A stretch of 64,000 bases of DNA from assembly GCA_964019415.1 (NCBI GenBank), contig OZ025869.1:4652765-4716764 (forward strand), written 5' to 3'. This DNA comes from Ianthella basta. Its lineage: Eukaryota > Porifera > Demospongiae > Verongiida > Ianthellidae. The notes below the pieces were generated by a model. It did no database searches. It worked only from the letters and a program-made list of their open reading frames with translations, and was not told where the DNA came from. Both the position numbers and the translations under genes were made by a program. Shown in pieces: positions 31,650-41,209 of the stretch (its first letter is position 1; each line of letters starts with the position of its first letter).

Positions 31650-32222
31650 CACGATCCCTGGTCCAGCCAACACCAGTATAGAACTGCGGCCTCTATGTTG
31701 TGCGAGGGGGACCCATGCCTAACTGGGGGCAGACCCTCCCTGACGTAAATGCCCTGAGCTCCTGTGAAAAGGTCTGTGTTGGCCTGTGGGAGCAGGTTCG
31801 CGAGCAGGGCCATCACCGAGCTGCCCACCGAGGCTACGTCGGAGCCCGGAGTATCCCCCCCTCCCACGGGGGTCACAGCTCTCGTGGGGTTCATGACCCC
31901 GTTGGCCTTTGTCTCTGGTGAGGCGTTGCAAACCGTCGGGATCCCTCCCCAAGGCCGCTCTCGGTGGCATCGTGCCAAGACCTGCGCACACAGACACCCC
32001 AAACAGGCAGAGGTGACGTCCCAGCCACGATTACCCTTACCCACATCCCAAACTACCGGATAAGGAGCATACAACCAGAGCAGGCGTGACTCGGCTGCTG
32101 AACTAAATAGGCGGTACTGGGGACCCGTACGAAGCATCCCCGTTCATCTCAGAGGCCTACTGCCCCCGAGAGAGACTACAAGCGGGCAAAATAGTTACTC
32201 CGCTACCCGTATGTATCCCCAC
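31650..32222 (-). mobile_element. Tyrosine-recombinase-type element, second part in inverted orientation (fossil fragment)
   Basis: The minus strand starts with a 75-bp stretch identical in origin to 30505-30575, continues through a likely intron ending GTGTGCGCAG, and then reads VGGGDTPGSDVASVGSSV, LLANLLPQANTDLFTG and GIYVREGLPPV. G.YV.EGLPPV is, from memory, a recurrent motif in tyrosine-recombinase-type elements. The piece is broken and incomplete. Its far end abuts COP1-like exon e4 of copy f at about 32222. Confidence 0.4.
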
Positions 32223-33022
32223 ACATAGTTGGGCACCACTGTGCAGGGAGGTCTTGCTCCATACTTTCACTGTGTGTTGGAAGGAAGGAGGGACTAGCAG
32301 AACAGGCAGCAGACTAGCTAGACTACACAACTCTAGTGCCAGTACTGGCTCAGGTGATGTTGGCTGTGCCTTACATGACCCAAGGAGTGGGGTGGGGCAC
32401 TGCAGGTTTCTAAAGACGGACATGCACTTCACCCTTGCCATCGTCCGAAGCGGACACAAACAAGTTAGGGGTAGTGGGACTGAAATGGACACTCCACACT
32501 TGCTTCTGATGCTCCTAAAGAACACAGCACAGAACATGAAGTGGGAGGGGAGATGAACACCTAAACTACCAAGAGGGGGAGCTGACCTGGAATGCCCTCA
32601 CACATTGTCCAGTGGAGGCTTCATACAATGACAGAACACCATCATAGTCAGCAGCAAGGACATTTGCTGCATGGTAGGTGTTCCACGACAGTGAACTACA
32701 GGGGAAGGGACACTGGTGCTTCTTTTCGTTGTCTTCACACATGCATACACACACACACACACACAATAAAGCCCCGTTGCATACATTCCAACGACACCAC
32801 TGAGTTGTGGTGAAACACACAAATGAAGAAAATGTCTAAACTGACAAGACTACTTATGATGGTGACAACTCGCCTCTGTATTGAACGGCACTCTACCACC
32901 AGGGAGGGGAGGGGAAGGGAAAGGCCGCATTGTGGTCGATAACAGAGTAATAATCATAGAACTTGATCTTCTGGGTCACTCTACCCACAGCAAACAGATT
33001 GGAGCCTTGGTTGGACTCACTA
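32222..33022 (-). pseudogene. COP1-like WD40 gene, copy f (best preserved e2-e3)
   Basis: Exons: e1 (33022-32892), e2 (32695-32587, 109 nt), e3 (32514-32433, 82 nt) and e4 from 32269. e2 reads SLSWNTYHAANVLAADYDG and LYEASTGQCVRAFQ. e3 reads EHQKQVWSVHFSPTTPNLF with the GTGAAG donor intact. e4 keeps the Trp (KVWSKTS) but has an in-frame loss of 18 bases (PNLVAT). e1 is five bases longer than in copy a near its 3' end because of GGGA-tract expansion, which would shift the frame unless another donor is used. e4 is cut off at 32222 by the tyrosine-recombinase-type fragment. Confidence 0.65.
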
Positions 33023-33034
33023 CTGTCAGTGAAA

Positions 33035-33160
33035 GCAGAAGACACTTGTCCTAGCACATGCACCTTACCCCGCCCTCACTTAGAGATATAGAGGCTCAGG
33101 AGGAGAATGACATCCCAGGCAAAACCTTCTGAAGCTAGCTGCTTTGGCTTCTCCTACAAC
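33035..33160. repeat. Block e0 (partial) beside copy f
   Basis: Same start as the other e0 blocks (CACCTTACCCCGCCCTCACTTA). It ends near 33130, where module V begins. Confidence 0.4.
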
Positions 33161-33422
33161 ATTTGGTTCATCTATTTTCTCGGTTTGCACAGAGTCTGCA
33201 GTGTTAGTTTGCCCAGCTTCATATGGCAAGCAAATAAGGCCTTCCTAGTTGTGCCTATTGCTCTGTAGGCTGGCTTTCTTCCCCTACCTGCTGCTCGTAC
33301 TGAAGCAGGGCTTGCAGCATTATCCCTTCCTCTTCTGGGCTGAGATCATCCTCTTCTGGGTGTAAGTCTCGTGGAGGGAAGGTAGCTCCTAGAGGGTCAG
33401 GCTATGGCTGCTGTCTGGCCGT
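33160..33422 (-). repeat. Module V, copy 2
   Basis: Homologous to 17715-17973. The minus frame HPEEDDLSPEEEGIMLQALL is intact here through GEESQPTEQ and a stop. At CTGTCTGGCCG (33412-33422) the homology stops and LINE sequence begins. Confidence 0.55.
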
Positions 33423-34085
33423 TTGCTTCACCACACAGATTTGATTGTTACAACCTCTTCCAGCCCTGAAACCTCCTTGCTCATCCATCACTTTAACATC
33501 TGTTATTGCCTTCACCCTCTCATTCAGTATCCGCCCAAATACCTTGCCAACAATGCTCAATAGACTTATTCCCCTGTAGTTTGCACAATCTAGTCTGCTG
33601 TCCTTCTTGAAAATAGGTATAATTACTGCCTTTATCCAATCTCCTGGGACCACCCCTTCTCTCCACACCAGATTGAACATCTTCACCATCCACTCAGCCA
33701 CCACTTCACCACCTGCTTTCAGCATTTCTGGCACTATCCCACATATGCCAGGTGCCTTTCTCATCTTCAACCTCCTTACACTTCTTCTCACTTCCTCTTT
33801 CATTATCTCCAGATCACCTTCTAGTACTGTTGTCACTCCATTTGGCATGTGCAAACCAGGCCCATCCATTTCTTGGTACAGCCCTTCAAAATGCTCTTTC
33901 CACCTTTTCACAACCTCTTCTCCCTCCGACAGTACTTTACCATTCTTGTCATAAATGTGCGTCACCCCCTCCTTTGCCCTTCTGGTTCCATTCACCTTAG
34001 CCCAGAATCTTTGCTGATTACTACTAGCATCCTTCTCCAACTCTCTCCCCAACTTAACCACTCCTCATCTTAGCCCTTCTAACAG
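33422..34085 (-). mobile_element. LINE reverse transcriptase, N-terminal half
   Basis: A 219-aa open frame on the minus strand: VKLGRELEKDASSNQQRFWA, VLSEGEEVVKRWKEHFEGLY, RRLKMRKAPGICGIVPEMLK, WREGVVPGDWIKAVIIPIFK, DCANYRGISLLSIVGKVFGR and DEQGGFRAGRGCNNQICVVKQ. These are RT motifs 0-2a (KAPG.DGI, W..G..P..W....I.PI.KK, NYRGISLL...GK.....L, Q.GFR..R) of a non-LTR retrotransposon with an apurinic-type endonuclease. The catalytic FADD region is not present; the copy is cut at 33422. The upstream endonuclease end lies beyond a nested insertion, at 34800-35313. Confidence 0.85.
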
Positions 34086-34091
34086 CATTCT

Positions 34092-34790
34092 TTGCTGCTA
34101 GAAGGGGGAGAATTACTGGAGCGGATCGCAGCAGGAAACATTAATTCAACAGAACAAGACCTTTCGATCTGAAGATCTTTATCAGTTGTATACAAAACAT
34201 GGGTGAGGTACGACTATTTATAAGGCAATATGGCGGGAAAAAAGGGGGGTGACATAAAGTTCGGTGACGTCATAGATGCTATAAGTGAAGGGAGTGACAT
34301 CATATACAGTAAATTAAAAGGAATTATAGGGGTATGTAGAAAGGGGGAGGGGAGGGAAGAGTGTAATAGGGACAGGGCAAGAGGGGGAACCAGACAGGGT
34401 AGAGGGGGAACCAGACAGGGTCAATGTTAAGCCCACAATCCAGGTTAGTGGTGTAGGACATTCGGTGGATGTGTAGGGCCTCCATTATTCTTCTGTTGGA
34501 TAGGTTGGTTTCAACCTCCTTAACTGAAGCTGACTCCTACTTCACCTGATGACCTGTGTCCCAGGCATGGACCGCAATGCCGTTCCTCCAGTCATTCTTC
34601 TTCACAGCAGACCTGTGTTCCTTCAGTCGTTTCTCTAATGTCCTGCCTGTTTTCCCAATGTACACATGGTCGCAGTCATTACACGGCACTTCATAGACAA
34701 CACCCTTCCTCTTCAGCTCAGGCATGGGTTCCTTGACCTTCACAATTGACAATTCTTCCCCTTCTAGCAACAATACACCACACAGCAATG
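34092..34790 (-). mobile_element. Penelope-like element, 3' end with GIY-YIG endonuclease
   Basis: The minus strand reads GEELSIVKVKEPMPELKRKG, VVYEVPCNDCDHVYIGKTGR, TLEKRLKEHRSAV and GIAVHAWDTGHQV. VYEV...HVYIGKTGRTL..RL.EH is the GIY-YIG nuclease of Penelope-like elements, with the catalytic Arg and the downstream HAW..GH block. The RT domain is missing. The non-coding 3' part follows to 34092. Both ends carry an imperfect ~20-bp inverted repeat (34095-34114 against 34751-34770, core CTAGAAGGGG). It interrupts the LINE. LINE-type LLAAKNAVRRAK-like codons resume on the other side. Confidence 0.8.
34162..34185 (-). ncRNA. Hammerhead-ribozyme-like core in the Penelope-like element
   Basis: The minus strand reads CTGATAA, A, GATC-TTCA-GATC, GAAA: a CUGAnnA box, a short stem II closed by a UUCA loop, and the GAAA box of a hammerhead. 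Penelope-like elements are known to carry short hammerhead motifs in their terminal regions. The canonical box is CUGAUGA; the G is A here, which would hit the catalytic G8 position, so this copy is probably inactive. Stem I and III pairings are not obvious by eye. Confidence 0.45.
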
Positions 34791-34799
34791 AACCTCTAC

Positions 34800-35313
34800 A
34801 GCATCATCATTCTTTGGCACTAACTTTGCCTTATTGTACATTTGCTTAGCTTTTACCGTGCCAGTATCAAGTAACCTCGTACGTGACTTTTTTCCTTCTC
34901 ACTGCACATCTCACTTCCTCGTTTCACCACTTTGTTCTCTTCACTGCTCCCTTTCTCCTCTTTGTAACCCCACACACTCGAGTGGCTGTCTTCACTAAGC
35001 AAGTGTCACACAGGTATCCTCTAATTCTAGCTCCCTCATACATTTCCCCAATCACTACTTGGAATTCCCTTTTCACATCATTATTCTTTAATCTATTTGT
35101 TCTGATTTTTCCTTGTCTGTGCATGCCCTTCACCACCTGTCCTTCTCTCGGCTTGTAGTTTGATCTTCAGAAGTACCAAGTAATGATCGCTTCCTATCTC
35201 TGCACCCCGCACCACCTTGGTATTGGCTACCTGTTTCCTAGCCTCCTTTCCCACCAATAAATAATCAGTGAGAGATTTGAGCCCTCTACCACGACATTCC
35301 CATGTGTACTTAT
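34800..35313 (-). mobile_element. LINE, endonuclease end and linker
   Basis: The minus strand reads YTWECRGRGLKSLTDYLLVG, VANTKVVRGAEIGSDHYLVL and KIKLQAERR. GSDHYLVL is the terminal motif of apurinic-type LINE endonucleases. In a second frame it continues RTNRLKNNDVKREFQVVIG, ATRVCGVTKRRKGAVKRTKW, the linker to the RT. One frameshift separates the two near 35095. The 5' end at about 35313 joins module A copy 3. Confidence 0.75.
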
Positions 35314-35317
35314 GTGT

Positions 35318-36560
35318 AGTGCTCACTGGTGCCTGGCAACTATAGTCTATAGCTTAATTGTATGTCTCTACAGCTTCAATACGAGCACCTGCTGGACTCG
35401 CAGGAGCCCATGGAGGCACAAGAAAGGCAAGTTGTGATTGCGGTCACGAACTTAGGTTTGCAATGCCACCTTAGTTGCTCCCTCCTCGTGAGCCTGCCAG
35501 TGCCCAATCATTTGTGCTACCAAACAGCCCGGCAAGCTCCGCAAGTGGCCAGCAGGGCCGGACCTCTAGTGAGGAGCCTCTAGAACATGGGCAGCAGCCA
35601 TTGAAGCGGTTCTGTGTGGACGTGGGCCTCCTCAACCTGGGCTCCCAAAGCCAGCTCTGCATAAACGGAGGCCTCCAGAGCCAGCGCCTGGGCAGGAGCA
35701 AGGGCCGGGAGCAGGGCAGCAGCCAGAACAGTCCCTTACTGCAGGGCTGGAACATGTCTGGGATTCCAAGGGCGAGCGGTTGTGCTCAAAGTAAGTTGCA
35801 ATTGGCTGCATTGCGCCACTGGGCAACTGTTGTTGCTACTTCAGCAGTTTAAGACTTTGGCGAATTGGCCGCTAATGTATAGGTGCACAGCTGTAGGAAG
35901 CTGTTGGTTAGCTGTTGGTTGAGGCTGTGAGCGGTGCATCAGCCCCAATACTCTTGTTTTACTGGTGTTTCAATGCAAGTATTGTGCGCTTTTGTGTTGT
36001 TCTGTGCTGGTGAAACTTTTATAATTTCCAATGGTGGTCAACGAGCAAAAGGTGCACACAGCAAGCCAAAACCAAGCCTTACTTCTAGGCCTAGCTGGCT
36101 ATTGTAACTCGCATTTTTGGTTTGCCTCCATTGTCCTAATACATTGTCCCACCTACAAGGCAGCAATGCAGTTATATAGAGATGGCATGTTTCATTCCTG
36201 AGCAGCGCCAAAGTGGTAGCTAGAATCTATAGGCTTTGCACTAAGTTCTAAACGTCGACCAGAAGCTAGACCTTGTTGTAAGGAAATTGGCTGCCCACTG
36301 CTACAACCACTGCAGAAGCTCGTCGTAACGACAAACTGGCTACCGGTGGGCATAGCTAGTGGCATGCACTTGCGCGCACTCACCTGTCCGTGTTGTGGGG
36401 CTCTTAACTCATAATGGCAAACGAGGATTAGTCACAGAGCGGCCAACAGCAGCTCATTGTGAAATGGAGTCTTGCGGCTAGCAACATCTGGCAAAGGCTG
36501 GGAAACTCCATTCGTGGACTGGCTGGTAGTTGGCTGTGCCCTACATGACCCAAGGAGTGG
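35318..36560 (+). repeat. Module A, copy 3: Pro/Gln-rich exon module
   Basis: Homologous to 12531-14130 and 18094-19690, but starting only at TAGTGCTCACTGGTGCC. The first exon is intact (LQYEHLLDSQEPMEAQERQ after CTCTACAG at 35373). The second exon has lost one base near 35599, so the GQQGRTSSEEPLE frame shifts before the proline-rich part; the downstream part lacks some 15 bases as well. The GTAAGT donor at 35789 is kept. Confidence 0.5.
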
Positions 36561-36602
36561 GGTGGGGCACTGCAGGTCTCTAAGGACGGACATGTACTTT
36601 AT

Positions 36603-36830
36603 CCTTGCTGTCGTCCAAAGCTGACATTAACAAGTTAGGGGTAGTGGGACTGAAATGGACACTCCACACTTGCTTCTGATGCTCCTAAAGAACTTAGCAC
36701 AGAACATGTTCTGTCCTATGTTCTCGATAACATAGTAATAGTCATAGAACTTGATCTTCTGTGTCACTCTATCCACAGCAAACAGATTGGAGCCTTGGTT
36801 GAACTCGATACTGTCAGTGAAAGCAGAAGA
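36603..36830 (-). pseudogene. COP1-like WD40 gene, copy g (e1 and e3, donor lost)
   Basis: Exon e3 (36684-36603, 82 nt) reads EHQKQVWSVHFSPTTPNLL and ends SKD at AT instead of the GT donor. Exon e1 (to about 36815) reads SIEFNQGSNLFAVDRVTQK and KFYDYYYVI. Exon e2 is absent, as in b and d. Confidence 0.6.
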
Positions 36831-36854
36831 CACTTGCCCTAGCACATGCACCTT

Positions 36855-37290
36855 ACCTCGCCCTCACTTAGAGATATAGAGGCTCAGGAGGAGAATGACA
36901 TCCCAGGCAAAACCTTCGGAAGCTAATCCTGGGAGGGGTCCACACGCCAATGTAGGTGCCACAAGCTCCCTCCTCCTTTGCTGCCTTTCTCTCCACATCT
37001 GTCTCTGGAGAGATGGAGAGGTTTATAACATACTACATTTACATTGTACTGCCTAGCTGCTATAAGAGTTAGCCAGCACCAGTGAAGAATATGAAAAAGA
37101 AGTTAGTGGATTCAGCCTGTTGTTCAGAGATGGTGTCAGCAAGGCAATCCACTGTCACTTGTAACATAGCCACTGAATGGAAACGCATAAATACTTGTAA
37201 CAGATAAAATACCCTAAGCATGTGAAGTCCACAATTACCAAGTGAGTAAATTTATGGTTCCTTGTCCATACTGTTATGAAAAATTATGTC
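36855..37290. repeat. Modules e0 and T beside copy g
   Basis: Matches 14400-14860, with the same hAT junction after CATACTGTTATGAAAAATTATGT. Confidence 0.6.
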
Positions 37291-37294
37291 CGTC

Positions 37295-38370
37295 TATGTC
37301 TAGTGACTGGGGTAGCCATTTTGAGCAAAAAAGGGACATGATGTAGTACCCACATGGTGACAAGATGGCGAAATAATCAAAGATTTCAGAGTGATGGCAG
37401 AAAAAGCAAAGATTTCCGACTATTTCCACCCACAAAAGCGTACCAGGAGTGTATCTCTCTCTGAAGGGGATGCTGAAGAACCTCAACGAACAGTGGGTGC
37501 CACTGACAAAGAGGACTATGAATCAGATAGCGAGACAGCTGTCACCACTGTCAGTGATTTAACTCTGTTTGTGGAGACCAAGAGTTTGCAGTCCACTCCT
37601 TCCGAGGCTTCAAGCTCAAAGTCTCATTACAACTATGAAACTAGTGGTAAGCACAAGGTTGGCTATACCCTGACTGGGAAAAGGAGTGGCCTTGGCTGCT
37701 GTTCAGAGATGGTAAAGGCATGTTTTGTAGTGTGTGCATTAATTATAGTGCAAGGTCACGTATTAAATGTAAAATTTGGGTCAGCGAGCTTTGCACTCAG
37801 TTTGAAAGGACGAGGTGAAAAAGCATTCTGATTCTAACATGCACAAGGAAGCAAAGGAGCAAGAGGCCTTGGCTGCAGTAGTATCTGCTCATGGAAGTAT
37901 TGAGTAGGCTTACGAGGAAACTTGGTCTATGAAAATGAAAGCAGTTGAAGGGGCCCTCAAAATTCTATATTGGCCAGCCAAGAATGAAGTGATTCATTTT
38001 ACAAAATTTGAATCCTTGAAGCAACTATGTACAGAATTGGGATGTACATACCTAAAAGAACTCAACGTTTCCCGGAATGCTAATTACAGTTCACACAATC
38101 ATCAGTGAGTGCCTCGATATGATGTCTCAAATACCGGGGGAGAAGGTAATCACGAATGTCCAAGCCAGCCCTGCCATAGAGTTTATGGCAGATGAATGTA
38201 CTCATATCTCTATTACAAAAGAATTAATACTGTATGCATGCATTTTATGTGGTAGTGAAGTGCATGCATGCTTCCTTAAGATTGACATCAGGGATGGCAA
38301 AGCTGAAACCATTGAGAAAGCTATTCTTTCTTATCTTTCTCAGAGGAGGGAGTTGCAGCTCGTCTTAAAC
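37295..38370 (+). mobile_element. hAT transposon, copy 6 (internally deleted)
   Basis: The ORF from 37391 reads MMAEKAKISDYFHPQKRTRS, VSLSEGDAEEPQR, DKEDYESDSET and SKSHYNYETSGKHK; it shifts by one base at KVGY(TL)TGK, before the zinc finger. Later frames read NVQASPAIEFMADECTHIS and ACILCGSEVHACFLK. It shares ADECTH with copy 2 and lies in the same flank, so the two descend from one insertion copied with its surroundings. Confidence 0.8.
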
Positions 38371-39014
38371 AACTATAGAATAACTATGCCTTTCTGCATT
38401 TTCATGTGAGCAAACACCTGTGCACAATGTGGCAGGAAAAGAGGGAGGAGGGAGGAGGACGGGAGGGAGGGAGGAGGGACACACACACACAGAGGTACAC
38501 CACATGCACAGTCAAAAGTGTAGCAGAATAAACCTCCCTGGGGTGGGACTGAGCCAAGTTGCTCAGAGACAATGAGTTCACCATAAGCAAGCAACACACA
38601 CAGCTGGGAAGGTGGACTTGTGTATATATAAGCTGATATATAAATACACTGAAGACAGAGACACAGGCACACAATTTGAAATCGATTTGCAAAATATATT
38701 TTGGTATCAAAATTTTGTGAAATACAGTAGTTTTGATAGATGACCATGACTATCATTTACATATCCATCACATTTCCATGTTTGGAATTGTAAGCAATGC
38801 TTTATATCTCTTCCTCAGGATGAGCAGTCACTGGTGCTATCAGTTTTGCTGTATACAAACACCCAAGTCTGAAGAGTTTATGGCAGATGAATGTACTCAT
38901 ATCTCTATTACAAAAGAATTAATACTGTATGCATGCATTTTATGTGGTAGTGAAGTGCATGCATGCTTCCTTAAGATTGACATCAGGGATGGCAAAGCTG
39001 AAACCATTGAGAAA
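38179..39014. repeat. Direct ~137-bp duplication of hAT sequence flanking 560 bp of other DNA
   Basis: GAGTTTATGGCAGATGAATG to CATTGAGAAA occurs at 38179-38314 and again at 38875-39014 with no difference I can see. Between them are the hAT remainder to 38370, a purine-rich GGGAGGGAGGA tract (38425-38475) and AT-rich DNA. Confidence 0.85.
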
Positions 39015-39019
39015 ATGAT

Positions 39020-40080
39020 GAATGGTGTTTCCCATCCCTTGTCAATAGAGCTGTGGAAGGAATAGTGAGTAAGGAAGGTTTGAAGAAGCTGGTTGTTGGG
39101 AGGGGTATCCCAGGTGAGTTATAGTGATGTCATACCTCAAAGAGTCCTTCTTTAGACCACACTAGTGTAGGGATCACTTCACTTTACTATTGACACCAGA
39201 CAACACACATCACACACATCTGTGCTCACCACCTTAATGATCACTCATGCTGAGCCATTTCACCATTAGTTAGCAAATCCTTAGACCAGTTGTTTACAGA
39301 ACTGTGGTATAGTTGTGAGCAAAACAGTCGCCTGGTGATAAACACACACACACACACACACTCACACACTCACACAGTACATCGCCCCAAACTGCTAGTA
39401 GTCCTAGTTTAACTTACTCGGGGGAGATGGTCACCAAGACACAACTTTTAACGTCTTTATTACAAAATGTGTATTTTGTATCATAATGATCAATCAATTA
39501 TAAGTTACAGGAATTAAAATAATTTAGATAACGCATTAAATATTACTGGCGACTACATCTAGGAATCCAATGACCCTAACAAGCAAAATATATTAGTAGC
39601 TACATTCATATCTTAATAACGTATGTATTAATATATCATGAGTTGTAATAACACACACAACTAAAGTGAAAGCTGTAGCTACATTATATATTTGCATATG
39701 AGCACACACACACACACAAACAAAAAGGCAATACACAAAAACAGCACACACACAAACTTGCTGAATCAACTGACTTGTACGGACAGGACCCTTGGCAGCC
39801 ATTAGACGTCACAGGAAGTGGGTACTTCATCAGGAGGCAACCATGCAAGGGGTTCACTTAGGTAATTGAGTGAACGTACAGTGTTACCTGGTTTAAGAGA
39901 CCCCTGTCAATGCTGATCTGCCACATTCTTTTGACAGAATAAGTGTGCTATACCCGTTAGGGAGTATGGCCAAGAGGCATAAACATTTAGCACATACGTA
40001 GTTATATCCTCGGGCGTAGGTAAGACACAAGTAGAACATCATTGCAAATGAGGCTGCCATTTGTGTTCTAGGTGGAACAG
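39020..40080. other. No recognisable gene; AC microsatellites
   Basis: Contains an AC tract at 39341-39380 and shorter AC runs at 39705-39755. No frame has a recognisable motif. Confidence 0.35.
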
Positions 40081-40084
40081 TTGC

Positions 40085-40285
40085 AAAGATGTGTCCCAGC
40101 GCTGGCTTACAGGGTCATTACACTAATCACTCATTCCGTGCAACATCTGCTACCAAGATGTTCGAAGCCAGTATTGACAAGCAGCTGATAATGCAATGTA
40201 TGGGTCATTCTACCACTGCTGGAGTTTGGACATACAAAAGGGTTGTAGAGTCAACTTCTACATCGCTAAGGATTGACATCAACTT
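40085..40285 (+). mobile_element. Tyrosine recombinase, C-terminal catalytic end (fossil fragment)
   Basis: The plus strand reads GLQGHYTNHSFRATSATKMF, EASIDKQLIMQCMGHSTTA and VWTYKRV. HSFR (H-x-x-R), GHS and the final Tyr are the catalytic signature of tyrosine recombinases, closest by eye to the Crypton/KIAA1958-like group. The N-terminal part is missing and the element is broken at 40285, where LINE sequence begins. Confidence 0.7.
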
Positions 40286-40750
40286 CCCATTCTCTCACAC
40301 AACCTATCTCCCATCCTACTCGCTACTCTGGTGCTTCCAACTCTATCTTGAACCTGTTTCTTGTTTCATGTGATGTTCCTATCTCCAAATCCCTTATTCT
40401 TGATTCCTCATTCTCTGACCACCTGCCCATCCTTCTCCAACTTAACTGTGCTGTTCCCAAACCTCCTCCCACCTTCATCACCCATCGTTCCTTCAAAAAC
40501 TTCTCAAAATCCATCTTTGAAGCTGATCTCTCTTTAGTGCCTTGGTCCAATCATTAATGTATTTGATGATCCCAATGACAAAGTAGATACATTTAACAGC
40601 CTATTCATGGAAGTTCTAGACATACATGCCCAACTGAAGACAGAGTGAAAAAGAATCCCACACCTTGGATTGATAAGACAATTCAACGTGAGATGGACAG
40701 ATGTGAAATAAGAATAAAGAATGCATATCTGGCAAGTAAAGCACAAGAGA
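40285..40750 (+). mobile_element. LINE fragment: endonuclease end and linker
   Basis: The plus strand reads LNLFLVSCDVPISKSLILDS, SFSDHLPILLQLNC and THRSFKNFSKSIFEADLSLV, and in a shifted frame VFDDPNDKVDTFNSLFMEVL, KKNPTPWIDKTIQREMDRCE. SDHLPI(L) is the endonuclease terminal motif, and TPWID..I...M..R is the linker seen in CR1/L2/Jockey-type LINEs. At least two frameshifts are visible, near 40553 and 40647. Confidence 0.75.
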
Positions 40751-40984
40751 TGCAGTGAAGCAGTGTTGCCTTCAGGTAAAGGTCGCATGCACGGACGATG
40801 TGCAAAGTCATGCCATTTGAGCCAGCCCACGTGCAATATCCCACCATGTGGACCTCTAGCGCTCCTGTGGTGGTCACCACATCACCATTTACGCATCCAG
40901 GGATTGCTGGGGTAATATATTGCATGATTCTTGCGAATTGATCAGGTTCATCTTTTAATCCTTTTAAAAACCGGCCAAGAGGGC

Positions 40985-41208
40985 TGAGTATGCCTATCTG
41001 GATGCAAGCCATCACTTTGTCCCATTGGCAGTGGAGACCTCAGGAGTGCTGTGCCCAGAGTCCTCTATTCCTCCAGGATCTAGAACATCAGCTTAAGGAC
41101 GCAACCGGAGAGCCAAGGTCCTACCTGTTTCTCTTGCACGTGTCTGTGGCAGTGCAATGGGGGAAATGCTGTGGCAGTGCTAGGAACCCTCAGGGACCCA
41201 TGGACTAG
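40985..41208 (+). mobile_element. Retroelement protein tail (fossil fragment)
   Basis: The plus strand reads AEYAYLDASHHFVPLAVETS, then LFLQDLEHQLKDATGEPRSY and HVSVAVQWG. FVPLAVETsGV.GPE...fl.dLg.rl...TGEPRS..fL.qR.SVAVQRGN is, from memory, the conserved tail of a class of invertebrate reverse-transcriptase proteins; the exact class is not clear. The piece is broken. Confidence 0.5.
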
Positions 41209-41209
41209 G

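Noticed and set aside
40683-41015. 110-aa minus-strand ORF
   Set aside because: It spans the junction between a LINE fragment and a retroelement tail on the opposite strand and has no motif support.
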